From Sphingobacteriaceae bacterium (GTDB taxonomy: Bacteria; Bacteroidota; Bacteroidia; Sphingobacteriales; Sphingobacteriaceae): a stretch of 64,000 nucleotides of DNA. The stretch covers positions 248,001 to 312,000 of the forward strand of contig JAQSWM010000005.1 in the NCBI GenBank assembly GCA_029266635.1, read 5' to 3'. Each line of letters begins with the position of its first letter. Within the stretch, counting starts at the first letter, position 1. The notes below the pieces were generated by a model. That model saw nothing but the letters and a program-made list of their open reading frames with translations. It made no database searches and was not told the DNA's origin. Shown here piece by piece: positions 62,803 through 64,000 of this stretch. The translations under genes and the position numbers were made by a program.

Positions 62803-64000
62803 CTATTTGTCGGCAATCGGCAGGCTCACACAAAAAACAGAGCCCTTGCCAAGCTCACTTTGGACTATAATATTTCCGTTGTGGGCTTCGATAATTTGCT
62901 TGCTGAGGTATAAGCCAAGGCCTAGCCCCTGATAGTGGCCGCTGATTTTGCCCGAGCGATAAAAACGGCTGAAAAGGTTGGCAGCATCTTTTTCGTCAAT
63001 GCCTATTCCGGAGTCCTTTACAACAATATAAACTTCTTTGTTATCCTGATAACACCTTACCTCAATCTCAGCAGAGGAGTATTTAAGAGCATTTTGCACC
63101 AGGTTGTTGATCACCTGCTCCAGCCTCACTTCGTCGGCTTGAACAAGTGCATCGCTTGTGTTTGAGAAGGAGATAATCCGCCCCGGATTGCTGTCCTGCA
63201 AGCCTTTCACCACATCCTCTGCTACTGCGCTTGCCGATATCGCTGTTTTGTTGAAATTCAACTGGCCTGCACTTGCTTTCGAAACGTCAAGCAAATCTGT
63301 AATCAAACGTTCCAGCCGGTTCACGTTTTTGAGCACTTTCTCCAGGAACGGTGTTGCTGAAGATCCCTCCTTGCTCAAGCTTGACCTCATAACCTGCATA
63401 TAAGCTTTGATGCTCGTGATGGGAGTTTTTAACTCGTGACTGGCAATGTTTAGGAACTCGTCCTTATAGTCATTAAGCTGCCTTAGATATTGTTCGGTGT
63501 TATGTGATGCTTTCAGCTCAATGAGTGAGTTTTGCAACTGGATCTGCAAGGTTTTAACCGACGTAATATCGTGGAAATTGATAAAGACTTCCGCTCCAAT
63601 CTTTTTGGCCATCACATCAAACCAGATCATAGTCCCGTTTAGGGCATATTCAGATTCAAAATGGAGCTCATGCCCGCTTTCAGCTACATAACTATATTTT
63701 TCGAAAACGCCATTCTCTTTGAGTGAAGGAAAATATTTGTTGTGCGATTTGCCGGTAAGGTCTTCGGCTTTTTGGTGGAGGTACGAGGCTACTTTCTCGT
63801 TTACAGCCTTAAACGTAAAATCTACGATTTTGCCATCTTTAATTACCGGATTAAGTAAAACGATGCCTGTAGCCGAGCTGTTGATCAAGGTTTGGAGATA
63901 TGTTGCAGCTTGCTCTATGGCAAGTTTGTTTTGTTTGCTTTCCGTAACATCAGAAAACTGCGTTACAAGACCGTTCTCACCAAGCTTAACTGATGAAATG
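62803..64000 (-). CDS. PAS-domain sensor histidine kinase (5' end beyond window)
   Basis: About 399 codons in the window, open at the right edge, so the N-terminus is missing. Upstream of the PAS domain another sensor segment is visible (VTQFSDVTESKQNK). The PAS domain (INSSATGIVLLNPV) leads to a HisKA H-box (IASHELKTPITS, near 63430), an N-box (QVINNLVQNALKYSS), G1 (KDSGIGIDEKD) and G2 (GLGLGLYLSKQI). It phosphorylates a response regulator not seen here. No membrane helix appears in the visible part. Confidence 0.93.
   Translation of the reverse strand, partial: ISSVKLGENGLVTQFSDVTESKQNKLAIEQAATYLQTLINSSATGIVLLNPVIKDGKIVDFTFKAVNEKVASYLHQKAEDLTGKSHNKYFPSLKENGVFEKYSYVAESGHELHFESEYALNGTMIWFDVMAKKIGAEVFINFHDITSVKTLQIQLQNSLIELKASHNTEQYLRQLNDYKDEFLNIASHELKTPITSIKAYMQVMRSSLSKEGSSATPFLEKVLKNVNRLERLITDLLDVSKASAGQLNFNKTAISASAVAEDVVKGLQDSNPGRIISFSNTSDALVQADEVRLEQVINNLVQNALKYSSAEIEVRCYQDNKEVYIVVKDSGIGIDEKDAANLFSRFYRSGKISGHYQGLGLGLYLSKQIIEAHNGNIIVQSELGKGSVFCVSLPIADK

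Overview
The window looks like chromosomal DNA of a Bacteroidota bacterium, most likely of the Sphingobacteriaceae (Pedobacter/Mucilaginibacter type). The support is two SusC/SusD pairs, DUF1735 and DUF1080 proteins, a MetRS with the KLSTS loop, promoter boxes of the TAnnTTTG type, and GTG/TTG starts with weak ribosome binding sites. No phage, transposase, rRNA or CRISPR array was seen. The genus is inferred by eye, not by a search.

Layout. (1) 1-6013: a PadR-type regulator cut by the left edge, divergent from a small SusC/SusD/DUF1735 locus with no enzyme. (2) 6107-9354: minus-strand envelope genes (secreted unknown, OmpA-like, DoxX, LD-carboxypeptidase). (3) 9439-11620: metG and tRNA-Arg(CCT). 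(4) 11700-26893: a polysaccharide utilisation locus (PUL) with a LacI regulator, GH109-like protein, SusC, SusD, GH106-like protein with a LamG domain, sulfatase, NahK-like sugar kinase and CBM9-like protein. Two matching CAAACGTTTG operators suggest LacI control. (5) 26895-33719: tripartite RND efflux operon with a MarR regulator, plus a GNAT gene. (6) 33837-37635: tandem DUF1080 protein, secreted Gfo/Idh/MocA oxidoreductase and DUF6807/PmoA-like protein, resembling the 3-keto-glycoside route of glycan breakdown. (7) 37625-40040: a HaeIII-like cytosine-C5 methyltransferase divergent from a phospholipase-D-fold protein, a possible restriction-modification pair. (8) 40041-50242: a full set for reductive pyrimidine breakdown (PreA, PreT, hydantoinase, beta-ureidopropionase, NCS1 transporter, transaminase, semialdehyde dehydrogenase), interrupted by palindromic repeats and a GxxExxY gene. 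(9) 50451-54793: nhaA, trpC, trpG and trpE, preceded by a trp attenuator whose leader peptide holds three consecutive Trp codons. (10) 54828-64000: a membrane protein, PafA-type alkaline phosphatase, ThiE, a TPK-like protein, a GNAT enzyme, two peptidases (M28, M61), a charged secreted protein and a PAS histidine kinase cut by the right edge.

How it fits together. The PUL genes would bind, import, desulfate and cleave a sulfated glycan, then phosphorylate a released sugar. The keto-sugar cluster could offer a second periplasmic route to glycosides. The pyrimidine cluster would take up uracil or thymine and turn it into ammonia, CO2 and an acyl-CoA. The parts most worth checking are the trp leader, the paired LacI operators, the methyltransferase/PLD pair, the repeat-flanked GxxExxY gene coupled to preT, and a hairpin abutting the start codon of the charged secreted protein.
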